Assembly (NCBI GenBank): GCA_028023455.1
Contig: JAQFVV010012400.1
Span: 18,161,490 to 18,225,489, forward strand
DNA length: 64,000 nt
Source: Epiperipatus broadwayi
Lineage: Eukaryota; Onychophora; Udeonychophora; Euonychophora; Peripatidae
Direction of reading: 5' to 3'
Shown piece after piece: positions 11,539-24,596 of the stretch. The translations under genes were made by a program, and so were the position numbers. How positions within the stretch are numbered: the first letter of the stretch is position 1; every line of letters starts with the position of its first letter. The notes beneath the pieces are model-generated. The model saw nothing but the letters and a program-made list of their open reading frames with translations. It made no database searches and was not told the DNA's origin.

Positions 11539-14500
11539 GTATTTACATTTTGTTTACTTTTTTTTATTAATTCATATTTATTATATATTCTTTACATATA
11601 TTTTCAAGAGAGGTGCTTCATAGACTAGTGTTTATTACATTGAGCTCATCTATTCAAAGAATGATATATATTGTGATCATGTGCTATTGCACATTGTTAT
11701 GATTGATTACCTTAACTTATAAATTATGCTATTTTTTAAAAAATAAATATATAAAGGAAAAAAAGAAAATGATAACATTTATTGTGTAAATTAATGTGTA
11801 ATTATATATAATTTACTCCAGTCAAATAATTATAAGTATAAAATATATAATGAATTAAAAGTTATAAAGATGTAGCTCTAATATTTAATATAAGTATGCT
11901 TCCAAGATAAACATAATGATTAGTTCATATATACTTTTATAAAGAATGAAAGGAAAATAGAGTTATAGATAATATAGGACTGGATAAAGTTAATTTTTTA
12001 TGTTTAAAAATGTATAGGATGGTTTATGAGCTTATTTGTGGTATAATATAATTTTTAAGTTCATTTCAAAGTGATTGATAATTTAGTTAAATTGTTTTGT
12101 TTAATATAATAAAAAAAAAAATCTGAATAAAGTTGATTAGTTTATTTAGGTAATATTAAGTTGATTAAAAATATGTGAGTTAATTATTAAAAGAGATTAA
12201 ATTTATATGTAAAGTATTTTCCTGTATATATATGTGTGTGTGAATTGGCATGCCTGTGAGGGGATTTGATAAAATGTTAACTGCAAATAAAGTTAGTTTT
12301 TGTCATTAAATATTTAAAAATAAATGAATGGTTAATGCAGTTATAAAAGGGTTAAAAAAATAGATAAATAGAGTTTCTGATAAATTTGAAAGTGGTAATT
12401 TAAATTTAATAAATGTTACTTATTATCTTGTGTTATTTTTTATTAATTATATCAATTAATAAAAGTTAAATTCTACTTTTTTTCAACTTTTAGAAAGTGT
12501 AAATTATCATGTGAACATTGAAAGTAGTGCAAAATTATGTAAGTTCCTTAATTAGTTCCAATGTAGTAGTGTGAAATTTGTTTGGTAGATGTCACAATAT
12601 TTGAAAGGTGTCTCTGATTAAGATGCTTGTCAAAATGAGAGTATAAAAAGAGGAGAATTGTCAGTTTATTGGTGTGTGCTGCTCTTCTCTCATCTGAAGT
12701 TGACCTCATGTATGTTTATCCTTCAACAAGAAAACAGTAATAATTTTTTTATTTTATTTTTTTTCTAAAGTGTTAATTTTCTAAAACTTTTATCATTCCT
12801 TAACTTGTAATGTAAGGCTAGACAGGAAATAGTAAGATATATTTGTTTCTTATATCTAACTTGATTGGAAGGATCTAAATGATTAACAAAATGTTTAAGA
12901 AGAATAGTTACCTTATAATCATTCAGTTTATTCAACTATGCTTAAACCAGAATTTTAAAATAAATCAGGTGATGTGTTATATATTATTCTCCAAAACTAT
13001 ATTGAACACTGTACTAGTTTATCTTTGCTTACTTCACCTTTAGTAAAAAGAGATTTAAATCAACTTGAAAAGTCTTTTAAAAAAATTGACTTTAGTAATA
13101 AAAAGTTATGCTTCAACAGATATTAATAATTGCTAATTTCAAAATGCTCAATTCATGATTATTTAAGTAAATTATTTGAATTATTTTCTTAATAAAAACT
13201 TTTAAATACCGACTTGCTTAAATTGATAAAAGGAGGTGAACTTTATTATACATTTGCTTTCTTAATGTTGTGCAAAAGAACATTTAGAATAGAATTGAAA
13301 TGAATAAATTAATGGGAAACTTTATTGAAGAAGATATACATTATGAAAAGATATACATTATGAAAATGAACTATTTTAAATTATGAACTTTTAAAAGTTA
13401 ATAGTAATTTTTTAAAAAAAAAAATTACTATAATTATGTACCTATGTGAACTAAAAAAAAAATACAAGTTAAGAAGAATATTTAAAATGTGTTTTAAAAG
13501 GGGGAAAGTTGTTTATTTTTCCAGTATAACCACGAATTAAGTGAAATTTTTTTTAATAATATTTGTTATTAAAATTGAAATATCGAAAACAAGCTGGCAG
13601 TTTTTTTTTTTTTAAGAACCGAAAAATGGATCCAAATCTTGGCTAAAAAAGAAGAAAAAACTGTTTGTTAAGTATTATACGTTACATATTATTTATTCAG
13701 TAAGTCATACTTGCTCTTATTTTTGTATAAAGAAATATATGACAAGTATGGATGTACCACTTTTTAAAATAATTTGCTAGGAAAAGGAATTGCTTGTCCA
13801 TGACAGATTGCTCGCCATGGGAAGAACTCTAATGAAGAAATAAGAGTGTTTTTAAAAAAGAAATAATTTGGGTTTTTTTTTATTATCTTACATTGTTATT
13901 AGTGTACAAAGGTATTTTTTGGTATATTTTTATACATTTGTTATTGTTGGCTTAAGGTCAATTCTATGGTATACCTTGTCCAGGTAGAGATACATTTCTC
14001 TTAAATTTATGAATAGTATTTATTAATACTTTATATATTTATAGGTAAACAACTAGTGTATGTTTTTCAGAAGCTCACAATAGTTTTTACAATTATTATG
14101 ATAAAATAATTTTATTATTTTTTCATATAACAAAGCATTTATTTGTTTTATATTTAGCAATATTTGCCTATGCTATTATGTCCACTTTAGTTTTATAAAA
14201 GTTTATGCTGTTTTATTGTGTATGTGTTCCTTATTAATTGCAAAATTTTAATTATACTATTTTAAAATATTTTTACAGTCATTTGGCTTACAATAATTTG
14301 TTGGTTTCATACATTGTTTAATGTACATATTTTTTTGGAGTGAATAATGATTTTGCTGGCTTATAAGTGATAATTTTTGTTATTTTGCCTTTGTTTTTGC
14401 CTAGGATTTATATATATTCTCATTTTTATAAGTGTGGGAAGCATGAGGCTTTATTAAATGTTTTACTTATAGTGTGCTTTGGAGGATGAAGTGTATTCTC

Positions 14501-16905
14501 CCCATTATATAGCATTTCTTTCTTATGTGATGATTGTATTTTGATACTGTGTGGTTATTTTCATATTTAGTTTAGTTTGGTTCCTAGAGAGGATCAGTTT
14601 TCATGGTGTCTCTTCTTTTATGTGTTGAGACCTTGTCCACACAAATATTTACCTAAGATAAAGATATTGGAATCTACCATGGTATTTTTCAGTTATATAG
14701 TGTTGCTCTGAGGAGCCTTTCTTTCTTGACTTATCCCTCATGATGATATTAGTTATTTTCCACCATGAAAGGTGAGGTTATTAGTGATTTTAAGAATGGT
14801 ATGGTAAGATAGATTTTGAAATATTTAGTTGTTTCAGGGGCACTTTACTATCTGTAGTGTTTTTATGAAGTGAAACAATGTATATATTGTGTTATTGTGC
14901 TTTGCCAGCAGTTCACAAGTAATCCAACAACATATTGGTAATTTTAATGTTTATTTTGTGCATAGCATGATAAGATACACATAAGCAATATCATTTTATC
15001 ACCATCCAGAAGTAGTTCGTTGATGGATTGGTAAGATGCTTTTAAAGTTAAATATTTTATCATGTGTACATAGGCAAAAATATAGTATGTTGTGTGTATG
15101 GCTTCTGATGTCTATTCCCATATTTTTATTATTAAGCAAAGAGTGTCAGACAGTAATTGACTTATTTGTTTTTTATATGATAATTATCATTATCATATAA
15201 CTTTGTTAATACAAATTCAACTGTATGTCAGTTCAGATTAGAGTTTTTTAATCTTGAATATGTCTTAATTACTGTCAATAAAAATATTATAAGTTATTAC
15301 TAGGCAAAAAGTGTATGCTAAGGATAGTTTTTCTTTAATTATAGTTTGAAAATTTTATTAAATAATTGTTTAATAAAATAGCTTAGCCCAAAATAGGTTA
15401 AAAAATAAATTAGTCAAATATTGGAACAATTAATCTTAAATGAGTGTATCACTAATAGTTCATCTCAAATACTTGTAGTTGTAATAGATAATTTTGCTAG
15501 TGTATAGGTGTTCATTTTATTATTTATCTTGTGACATCCTATCTAAAGTAACAGTGCCTATGTTCAGCAAATGACTTTCTATAATAATTTCATAAATAAA
15601 TTTTGTCACTTGTAAATTCAGTATTAATGTTAATAAATGTATTTATTATTATTTAAATTTAGTCTTTGTTTTCTATATATGATTTCTTGTGTCATGAATT
15701 CTTAATTATATTACAGAAATCATGGTAAATCAGATAATCAAGTTTCATACAGATCCAAAATCCCACTTTTAAAATGCAGTTATAAGAATTGAATATTTAG
15801 TCAAGTTTATTTTTAATTCTTTAGTTCATTTTCAGACTGCACATTATTTCATTTAGCTTGCAAATAAAGAATACATTATTTAGAACTTGATTATTTTGAT
15901 TGTGTTGTTGTTGAGTAATAGAAAGATCTAAAAAGTGCCCTTTCTTTCTATTTACTTGAGTAACTTCTTGGGTAAAAAAATTTCCAAATTTATATTTTTT
16001 TATGCAATGATTAATTAGATTAGACACTTTAAGTAATTATTGTTATTATTATAATATATTAGGATACATTAACTTATAAGAGAAGTGTATATCTCATATA
16101 ATCTACTAGAATGCCATTCATTTGTTCAGCAGCATAATATAGTGATTTATTTTCAAAATTAATGAAGAAGAACCCTGAGATCATTACTTATTATTTCATC
16201 AAGTATTATTAATTCATTTTATTAGTGCAAAAGTTAACAGTGTGCATAAGAAACTTATATTTCGCATTGTACTATAAGAAAAGTACAATATCTTTCATTC
16301 TACAAGAGTAAAGTAGATTAGATTATGACAAAAATTGATTGGTCATAAATATTTGCTTCTTAAGATATTTGAAGAAAATACAGAAAAAAATTCCATTATA
16401 AGATGTTACCTTAAATGCAAAATACCTATGCTACTTAGAGGATGCATTTGTATAGGGAGAAATCTCTATTCTAAAAGTGTTGTATAGGAATGAGTGAGGT
16501 TTTTCCTCTTCCCAATTTATTCATTTACTTTGTAATAAGACGCTTTTGTCATTATTTTATAATTCCCTTTATTTTAATGCATGTTTCTGTAGTAAACATT
16601 AATGTAGCCAATAACCCACTGAGCTTGCTATATTTATTATCATCAGAGTCTCTGAAGGCAATTGTGTGGTTAGTTGATTCTTTCCTTGGTTATAATTTAG
16701 TTGATTCAACGTTTTGTGCCTCTTATTATTGCAATAATATATAATAGCTGAAGTTCAAATATAAAATATCACTATCACATACTGTTACATTATTTCAGTA
16801 ACACTATCTATGAAACAAACGCAAAGTCGGAATAAAGTAGCATATGTTGCTTTATTCATACTTTATGCTTATTTAACAGGTGCACTATATTATAGTGATA
16901 TATAT
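11539..16905. other. First long intron, proximal part: A+T-rich, few recognisable features
   Basis: Mostly A+T-rich sequence without an ORF longer than about 84 codons. A promoter-like TATAAAA is at 12642. Frames at 15821-16027 and 16490-16744 lack any domain-like content and are treated as chance. No further exon of the membrane-protein gene was identified here. Confidence 0.5.
12642..12690 (+). promoter_or_regulatory. TATA-box-like motif in the intron
   Basis: TATAAAAAGAGGAGAATTG is followed by TCAGTTTATT and a relatively G/C-rich stretch (ggtgtgtgctgctcttctct). This resembles a core promoter, possibly of a decayed LTR. The TCAGT initiator-like motif lies only about 21 bp downstream of the TATA start, nearer than the usual 30, so any start site would more likely be at about 12672. 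No gene downstream is attached to it. Confidence 0.2.
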
Positions 16906-18831
16906 TGTAATGGGCACATACGCCGTTACATTTTTTTTTTTTTATTAAACATGAAAAATAACAGTTCGCAAATAAAAACTTCTTTTTTAAGAATTAAAAA
17001 TTAAAAGTTAAAAATCATCTAAACTTTATATATATAAAATCGCACAGATGAAAAATTATTTAAAGAAAACTTTATTTAAAAAAAAAAAGTATTTTAAAAC
17101 TAAATTTTCAGTAAAGATTTAAAGATAAAAATATATCTAAGTTTGTACAATAAATTAGTGTTATTGTAAAATGGAAATGATTATTTTAATTAGTCCAAGT
17201 AAGGTAGTCCTTGGGCATTTCAAAATGTATAAGCAACGGTCAGATAGGAGAAAAAAAACAATAGAAACTAATAGCCAATAAAAGAAATCCCTCAGAAATC
17301 GGACCTCAATGAAAGGGTCATCATCATCATGATGTAATGTTGAGTTAATCTGCAAAATTAATATAAAAAGAAAAAGTTTGGAAATAAATTTTAGTGAAGA
17401 AAGAGCTGGGAGAGAAGATAGAGATGTGATAGCAGAGGGGTGCTATATGTGTTGCAGGAGAAGGGATTGAAAAGATGCACTCTTCAATCCCTTCAGTTTT
17501 GCTTGTTAAAAAAAAGGGAAGGAAAGAGAAATCACCAATCGTTTTCTTACACTATGGACCACAGGACATCGGGGGAATTAACGCTGGATTCCAAACTGCA
17601 AGCAACTGAATGAACTTTTTTTAAACCATAAGAACTTTATGAACTCTAATAAGCTTTAACTATATTTCTAAAACTCCAGTATATGAAAAGTATAAGAACT
17701 TTAAATTCTAAAACTTGTTCCCTATTTTATAGTAATGGAATCCTATCTGACCAACTTAATTTATTAATAAGTAATTTTATTTGATGTATTTCTTTTTTAA
17801 AATCATTTCCATTTTTTTTTTTTGTTGTTGTTTTAAGTTTTTATTATGATTTTTGTTTTTCATTAAACTAAATAAATGCTAAACTGAAGTCGGGCATGAA
17901 TGGTTGCATAGATTCGTAAAGTTATGTTAGTTTAAGGGAGGTAATCTTAGGTTATTTGTTTTGTAGTTAAATTGGGTTAATCGATAGGATATATTGATGT
18001 AATTAGTAAATGTAGTATAAGGTCCGCTATGGGCAGGATCATGTGATATGCTGCACTTGGGCAAAATAAGCCTATTTTTTATTGACCACTTTTGCCTATG
18101 GAATGGGATCGTAAGTCGGCAAAAAGGGCCACAATCACTTCCTATGGAGTTTTCTTTTTTTATTGTTCTTCTTGCCAGACAGATGTAACATTCCTGTACT
18201 GGACGAGAAACAATTTTTTCTTTTAACCATGCTGTCCAGATATGCATTCCTGACAATAGGGTATTGTGCTGTCGTATTCATGCTACATTGAATACATCGA
18301 TGTATCAGATGGATTGACATTGGTTTAACTGCGAACTTGTGGCTTAAGGTTAAATAAGGGATAGATTTTTTTTTTTCAAATGCAATCTATGTAATCTATT
18401 CATACTTGACACTCTAATAAATATTAAACTGATCTGTGTGAACTTTTAAAATAAAATAAAAACAGTTAAATTGTAAATTAAAATCTAAAGTAAAATAAGT
18501 TATAATGTTTGTAAAAAATAAAAGTTAGACTAAAATAATAATTCTTTATTTATATGTATGTAAATAAATATTTGTGTGTTAATTACTGGCAGTGGCTTCT
18601 TTTATTTTTGTTTTTAATTGAAATATTATTAGATAAGAATTTATACAAATAAAATATAAATCTCTGCTGTTCCACTGAGCTAATGGCATTGGGCTAACGG
18701 TCAGAATAAAATATATAAAATAAAAGTTTTTTTTTTAACTTACGTATTATATAAATTTTCTAGGTTCAAATAACCTAGTGGCACCCTGTAGTGCAGATAC
18801 GATAAGACTCCTTTTCTTTCAGACCGTTATA
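16906..18831 (-). mobile_element. LTR-like ~1.9-kb repeat, copy 1 (inverted relative to copy at 44.2-46.4 kb)
   Basis: Its reverse complement begins TATAACGGTCTG and ends CCATTACA. It aligns along its length with 44236-46384, including the motifs ctgcactacaggg, ttgaacctagaaa, gctcagtggaa-cagcagagatt and a hairpin around gaagggattgaa-ttcaatccctt. Both copies lie in (TA)n sequence. TG/TA...CA ends and the length suggest a solo LTR or a non-autonomous element. Minus-strand frames within it (17927-18256 and 18135-18320) resemble the copy-2 frame at 45012-45320 around GMLHLSGKKNNKK versus GILHLSAKKSNK. Neither is long or conserved enough to call coding. Confidence 0.7.
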
Positions 18832-18900
18832 ATATATATATAATAATTAATAAAACAAGTCATAAATTTCGTAACTTGCTTTTAAGCTTGCATTTAAATG

Positions 18901-19329
18901 ATCATTAGATGGAGCTTACCAATAGCTCTAAACAATTATAAGTGCCGAAAGAGAAAGAATTCAAAATCTTTATTGTTAAGTCCCTACCTCCAAATCAATT
19001 GGTTTTGAGATTATGGCTCACCTCAGTAGAGGGCTGAATTCAGACCCATATAGCTATCTGTTTTGAAAAGCTGGATTTGAAGACATTTACGTGTCCAAAA
19101 AGTTCAAACTTTCAAATTGATAGAAACATGTTTTATAAGTGCTGACTTTTGAGTTAGTATTTTAGATCTGGTTTCTAGAGTCTCAGTCCTCCATTGAGGT
19201 GAGCCATAAACTCAAAACCAATTGGTCTGGAGGTAGGGACTTAATGATAAGAGATTTTGAATTTTTTCTCTTTCGGCACTTATAAAAATAAAGCTTGTTT
19301 AGAGTTATTGATAAGCTCCATCTAGTGAT
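18901..19329. mobile_element. Fold-back MITE with ~125-bp terminal inverted repeats
   Basis: The left arm (attagatggagcttaccaat ... ggttttgagattatggctca) is matched by the reverse complement of 19185-19329 (actagatggagcttatcaat ... gttttgagtttatggctca) with only scattered differences and one short indel. The loop is about 150 bp. No ORF is present. The arms read taagtccctacctcca in both copies. The right end abuts (TA)n. Confidence 0.8.
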
Positions 19330-22300
19330 ATATATATATATAATCCATTGTGTATGAATAAAATTTAATGTATATATCAATTATCAATAGCAACCTCCAG
19401 TATTTAATAACTTATTTGTGATTATACACATTTAGTTACAGAAAGATATCAAGATTAAACTAGCAAACATTCTCCTAAATACCGGTACACTATCATTAAT
19501 AAGTATATTCTGTATTTTAAATTGTTATATTAATTACCATAGCAAAAAGTATTTCACTATATATAAATTATAGATAATAAAATTTATATTAATTTAAATA
19601 TTGTTCAAATTTTGAATTTATAATTTAAAGTAAAAATATTCTCGAAATCCAACTCCTTTCCCGCTGTGAAGTCAAAGATATCGGATTTATGATAGTCTAC
19701 CAGAACTATGTGTTTTTCACTTATCGCTATTAATATACATATAAAAGTCATTATTTATTGTAAATAAATCTAGAATATTTTCAGTGCATTCTTGCTCATA
19801 GTTATAAAAATTATAATACTTGGAAGTTCATCAATATTTAAAAAAATCATTGTTTTTTTTTTTTTTGAATGCTATTGGATCTCTTATTCATTCCATATTC
19901 TTTGATTTTCGTTTTTTCTGTAATTTTTTTGCAAATTAATTCTGTAGTATCTGAATTTAATCGTCTTCATGGATTTTTTTTATGATTATAAAATGTGGAT
20001 CTATTTGTAAATTAATTTTTGCATATCTTATACATAAGTAAACTTATCTTTGTTTATGCATATGGGCAATTCGAAAATCTTATCTACTTTATCTTCTGGC
20101 TATTATTAATTATTTCTTCAAAAACATAGGCACCCTAAAGCTAACATTAAATTTCTCATAAATGAAATGATTAGCATATACATGATTATCTAACACAATA
20201 CTAGTAATTGTAATCAAAATAGCAATAAAGATACTAGTAAAATTACAAAAGTTTTCTAAAATTTTCTTCACAAACTAATTAACTTTGGATCTCTACTCTC
20301 TTGCTAAGAATAGCACATCATAGATTGTGTAATGGTCAGAAAACATGTGATTCATTAACATAGTGTAGAATTCGACCACCACACAGAACTGCAGCACCAT
20401 CTAGGTAGCGAAGCCACCCATAGTACTAAGTTCGAACATAGTTTGTCGGTTCCACAATACAATCTATGAAACAACGCATCTGATGTGACATTAGTAAATA
20501 TTTCTTTAGACATAGTGATCAGGGATATGCAAGAGATTCATGATTTTATTTTCGAGTTAGCCAATCAGAAATTAATCTTAAGCATTTATATTTAAAGAAT
20601 CAAGGAAACATATTGAATGGGTATCGAATAAATGAATAAAGAAGTAACGGCAGACGTATAGTTTGACATTATTTATTGAAACATTTTAATACTAAATCAT
20701 TTACTAATAATATTTGGTAATATTTAAGTTGCATAACGGAGGTTTCTGACACTTATATATTCAAGAAATACATTTATTTATTTAGAAACATTTATATGAA
20801 ATCATTTTACCAATAATACTTTATATTTAAGATCTCAGTAGCGGTATTTTCCGATACTGTTATGTTGACAAAGAGAAATACATTTATTTGATGAAGTAAT
20901 CTAGCTACCTAAAATTCTCGAGCAAGTATTTCTAAGGCATGGCTTTAGGGATTTATACCTTTGCAATGCAAGAGTCTAAAGTAAGATTTATAATAGTAGC
21001 GGTGGACATATATTTATTTAATTAAAGATATTTACTAATAACTAAGGGCAAACATTTATTTGAGAGTGAATTATGTCACTAATGCAGGGATGGAGTTATA
21101 CATAGAATAATAAAGTTAATAAAAGAAACACGTGGTACATTAGAAAGGCTATATGGAATGGCAGTATATTGAAACTGCAAAGCCGTGAATGAGTTTATAA
21201 GAACGACGGACTAGCATTTGCCATAGGCCCAAAGAGGTAAGGTGTCACATAAGCATAACCAGGAACAAGTGGTTCGTGCCACGATTGCCTCCAGGCTGCA
21301 TGACGATCATCAAGTCCTATGGGATATTCATTTGTCAGCTTGTGTATGATGACTGGGGCTAATTTCAACCTTATAGAATCTGGAATATTCAAGGCTTGTA
21401 ATGGGTCATCGCATCTCTAAAACGTAACACGTGTATAATGTATAGATGATTCTGTTAAAATTTAAATATATTTTATAACTCGGCCCTACGCCATCAACAT
21501 TTAATAATGAACGTTTGCGACTCTCAAAGAAATGCAATTTTATGGAATTATTAATCAAGATTTAATAAAATATAAAACAATATATAAACTGGGTGATTAT
21601 TACAACTAATACATCAGCCATTTGCTAAGCAGTGGACCCTTGCATTACAATAAAGGATGCATTGAATGTGTGTCGGTTTGTATGAAAATATTAAATGAAA
21701 ATTTGACACGCATCCACTGTTTCAAGCGATCATAGATTTATACTTAGAAAATTATGAGCATCCGATAATTATATAATAAAATGTAGATTTTAGAAATACA
21801 CACTCAAGAAGGATAGAGTTAGGCAGGCTAGATTATTAAAGAAATTTACATATTAATTATTAAATTTATAGTATTACAAATGGGAATTTTACAGTTTATA
21901 AGTTATATAAAGAATGAATGAGCTATAGCGGGATATTAGTAGAGTACTCTAGAGAATTTGGATATAGGTACCTGTTTTATGAGAAGTTTTCCGATTCAGT
22001 GGTCAGTAGCAAATTGTTCATGATTCTAGCATTAGCAGTTCTTTCCTGTATTTAGGTGGTTCATTTAATTTAACAGCAGCAGCAGCTTTCTAATTGTTCG
22101 GATAGCAGATCTTGGTTGGTATTCTGGAGGGCATAAGTGAAGGTTCATGGCATACTATAGACCATCTCTGGGGAGAATAGTCTTTGGCGCTTACTACTCA
22201 CGCATACTGTGGCACGTAAAATAATATTTCTCTTTGAAGACTCTCCTGATCGAGAGCAAAGCTAAAGTTAAACTGAAAGTCTCTAGCAAGTCTAAAATGG

Positions 22301-22337
22301 CCTTCTTTCTTAGATCTTATCTTTTACATTTTTGTTA
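19330..22337. other. Non-coding intronic DNA of mixed composition, possibly an old LTR-type repeat
   Basis: From about 20.3 to 22.2 kb the sequence is less A+T-rich than its surroundings and contains internal near-repeats (for example aaatacatttattta at about 20768 and about 20876). This suggests ancient transposon material. A minus-strand frame at 21195-21392 (65 codons) has ordinary-looking composition but no recognised motif. No termini or target duplications could be fixed. Confidence 0.35.
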
Positions 22338-22345
22338 TAGTTTAT
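22338..22345. repeat. Target-site duplication TAGTTTAT (left)
   Basis: TAGTTTAT here is repeated exactly at 24589-24596, bracketing the TIR element between them. Confidence 0.9.
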
Positions 22346-24588
22346 GGTTGTCATCTGATCGTTCATGTCAGCCGCCAGAGGCGCGATTTCTAGCTAAATT
22401 TCTAGAAATATGCCGTTTCCACGGCCGCACCCAAGCCTTTAAGCATTCTTTCTAAAAGAAATCCTAGAAAGATTGTTAACTCGGAGTTAAGTCTACTTTC
22501 TACGCTAAAAGGTAGAGTATTAACTCGGAAGTTAAGTCTCCTTTCTACGATAAAATCTAGAAAGAGTGTTAACTCGGCTTAGCGGCTAACGGTGTGGCTT
22601 TTTCCGATGCTAAAAGCAGAGGAAAATGCCGTAGTTGTTTGTGTCACACACTATATCGTAATGCTGCGTTATGTATTTGATGTAACAATATCGTACTAGG
22701 GTGTTTATTTTGATCGTGTCAAAATTATTTAAATTTTCATCGGTGCCTTGTTTTTTTAAGACCAATCGATGTACTGTTACATTTTATCAATTTTAACAGT
22801 ATCGTGATTGTTCCTCATAAATTTGTATTTCTCCTAAATTTTCGATTAGGGTGGAAAAGCGGAAAAATTTAAAAATCACGCTTTGAGTCACGTTTTAGCG
22901 AGAAATTTTCTGAGACAAAAAGTACGGCTAATTCCCACAACAGAAAACTTTAAAAGATGGGAATTGCCAGACACGGCCAGTGCTGGAATATTTCTACAGC
23001 AGAAAAAAAGGAAAAAACATCCTGCTGCTGAAAGAAAAGATTGGATTGTGCGGCAAATATATGCAGATTTGAGGTCTGAAAACATCTGCCGACGGAAAGG
23101 TTCACTTCGTAAAGGCAAGCTTGTTTGAGGGATTCTAAATGACCTTCGTCAAATGTCAAAAATAAAAGAAGTAACTTCAATTTTTATTTAAACGTACATC
23201 CCTTCTTCTCCCGATAATTGTTGGCATCGGCAATCAAATGTAAAATAAAAGAAGTAACTAAAATTTTTATTTAAACATAGCCCCAAAAACCCCTCTTCTC
23301 CCAATAATTGTTGTCATCGGCAATCAAACGGTCAAATAAAAGGAACGTCAATTATTCTTTAATCGTATAGAAAAAAACAAAAAAAACCTCCCACTAATTG
23401 TCCTGGCCAATCAAATGTAAACCAATCGAAGTAAGACAGTAAATTATTAGTTAAACATAACCCAAATTACTATTCGAACGTACACCGAAAAAGACTCGCT
23501 CTTGTCAATCAAAATTAAAGAAACCTAGACTATTATTGTCCCATTGTCAAATCGAATATTATTTGGGAAAACCCAAATAATTTATAAACGAAAAAAAAAA
23601 AAAAAAGAAAGTCAAATCGGTTTTCAATCAAATGGTAACCGATAAAAGTAACTTAAATTTTGATTTAAACATACACACGAACAAAAACAAAACGCAAAAC
23701 TCTTTCTCCCAATAATTGTTGTCGCCAATCACCAAAAAACACCCACCCCTCTCACTAATTATTGTCAGCAATCAAATGTACACCACTACTAAAAGTAACG
23801 TAAACTACTATTCTTTAAACGGTTACACCCCTTCTCCCAATAATTGTTGTCTACAATCGTACACACAAAAAAACACCCTTCCCAGTAATTAGTGTCGGGA
23901 ATCAAATGTAAACCGATCAAAGTAAGACCGCAACTTATTATTTAAACGTAACCCAAATTACTATTTGAATCTACACCAAAAAAACACCCGCTCTTGTCAA
24001 TAAAAATTAAACAAACAACAACTATTATCGTCCCATTGTCAAAAATATTTATTTGTAGAACCAAAACCATAATTTATAAATGAAAGGAAGTCCAATCGGT
24101 CGTCCATCAAATGTAAACTGATAAAAGTAAAGGTTTTAAATTTTATTTAAACATAAACACGCACGCGAAAAAAAAAAAAACAACACTTCTCCCAATAATT
24201 GTTTTTGGCAATCAATGTAAACCTATCAAAGTAACGTAAATTATTATTTAAAGATCCATCATAAAACCCCGTTCTCTCTTGAATTTTGTCAATCCAATTT
24301 TACAAAAACAGTAATATTATTTTTTTTTTAAAAAAAAACACAAATTACTATTTGAACACACACCAAAAAAGACCCTTTGGTAAAAAAAAAAAAAACTATT
24401 ATTATCCCATCGTCAAAAATATTATTTGGGAAAAATAATTCAGAAACGAAAAAAAGTAAACTTTGTAAACAAACCAAAAAAAAAGTCAATATTAATAGAG
24501 AATCACTATCCTGGGAACTATATATTAATGTGTTTTTCAGTTAGAAATCGCGCCTCTGGCGGCTGACCCGAAGGATCAGATGACAACC
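22346..24588. mobile_element. TIR DNA transposon carrying a long internal minisatellite, perfect 8-bp TSD
   Basis: Both ends start GGTTGTCATCTGATC and share about 46 bp of inverted repeat including gtcagccgccagaggcgcga. Exact 8-bp TAGTTTAT duplications flank it. Inside the left end are three 49-bp units (ctagaaag...gttaactcgg) at about 22464-22580. About 23190-24480 is an array of degenerate units near 110 bp, containing cccaataattgttgtc, caatcaaatgtaaac and aaagtaac. A plus-strand frame at 22883-23128 (81 codons, basic) resembles no transposase I know. The 2.24-kb length and lack of an enzyme point to a non-autonomous element. GG-ends with 8-bp duplication suit Merlin-type elements, but hAT-like or other groups are not excluded. 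Confidence 0.88.
23190..24480 (+). repeat. Degenerate ~110-bp tandem repeat array inside the transposon
   Basis: About a dozen diverged units recur, each combining a C-rich/A-rich segment, an ataattgttgtc-like core, caatcaaatgtaaac and an aagtaac-taaattattatttaaac segment. The core recurs at about 23211, 23303, 23711, 23831 and 24191. Variation in length suggests slippage and recombination inside the element. Confidence 0.75.
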
Positions 24589-24596
24589 TAGTTTAT

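Noticed and set aside
15821-17004. Frames of 64-84 codons near the start of the LTR-like repeat
   Set aside because: Hydrophobic or low-complexity translations of A+T-rich DNA, with no acceptor/donor pair matching the host gene's phases.
17927-18320. Overlapping minus-strand frames (109 and 61 codons), one with CYICLARR...SDCGPFC
   Set aside because: The cysteine pattern is suggestive, but the aligned position in the second copy at 45 kb has a stop in that frame; best read as LTR-like non-coding DNA.
21195-21392. 65-codon minus-strand frame of ordinary composition
   Set aside because: No known motif, no splice-bounded neighbours; treated as part of an old repeat.
22883-23128. 81-codon basic frame in the minisatellite transposon
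   Set aside because: No recognisable domain, with competing frames of similar length on the opposite strand over the same bases.
23190-24480. CRISPR-like array
   Set aside because: Units are long, diverged and continuous without unique spacers, in a eukaryotic intron; it is a minisatellite inside a transposon.
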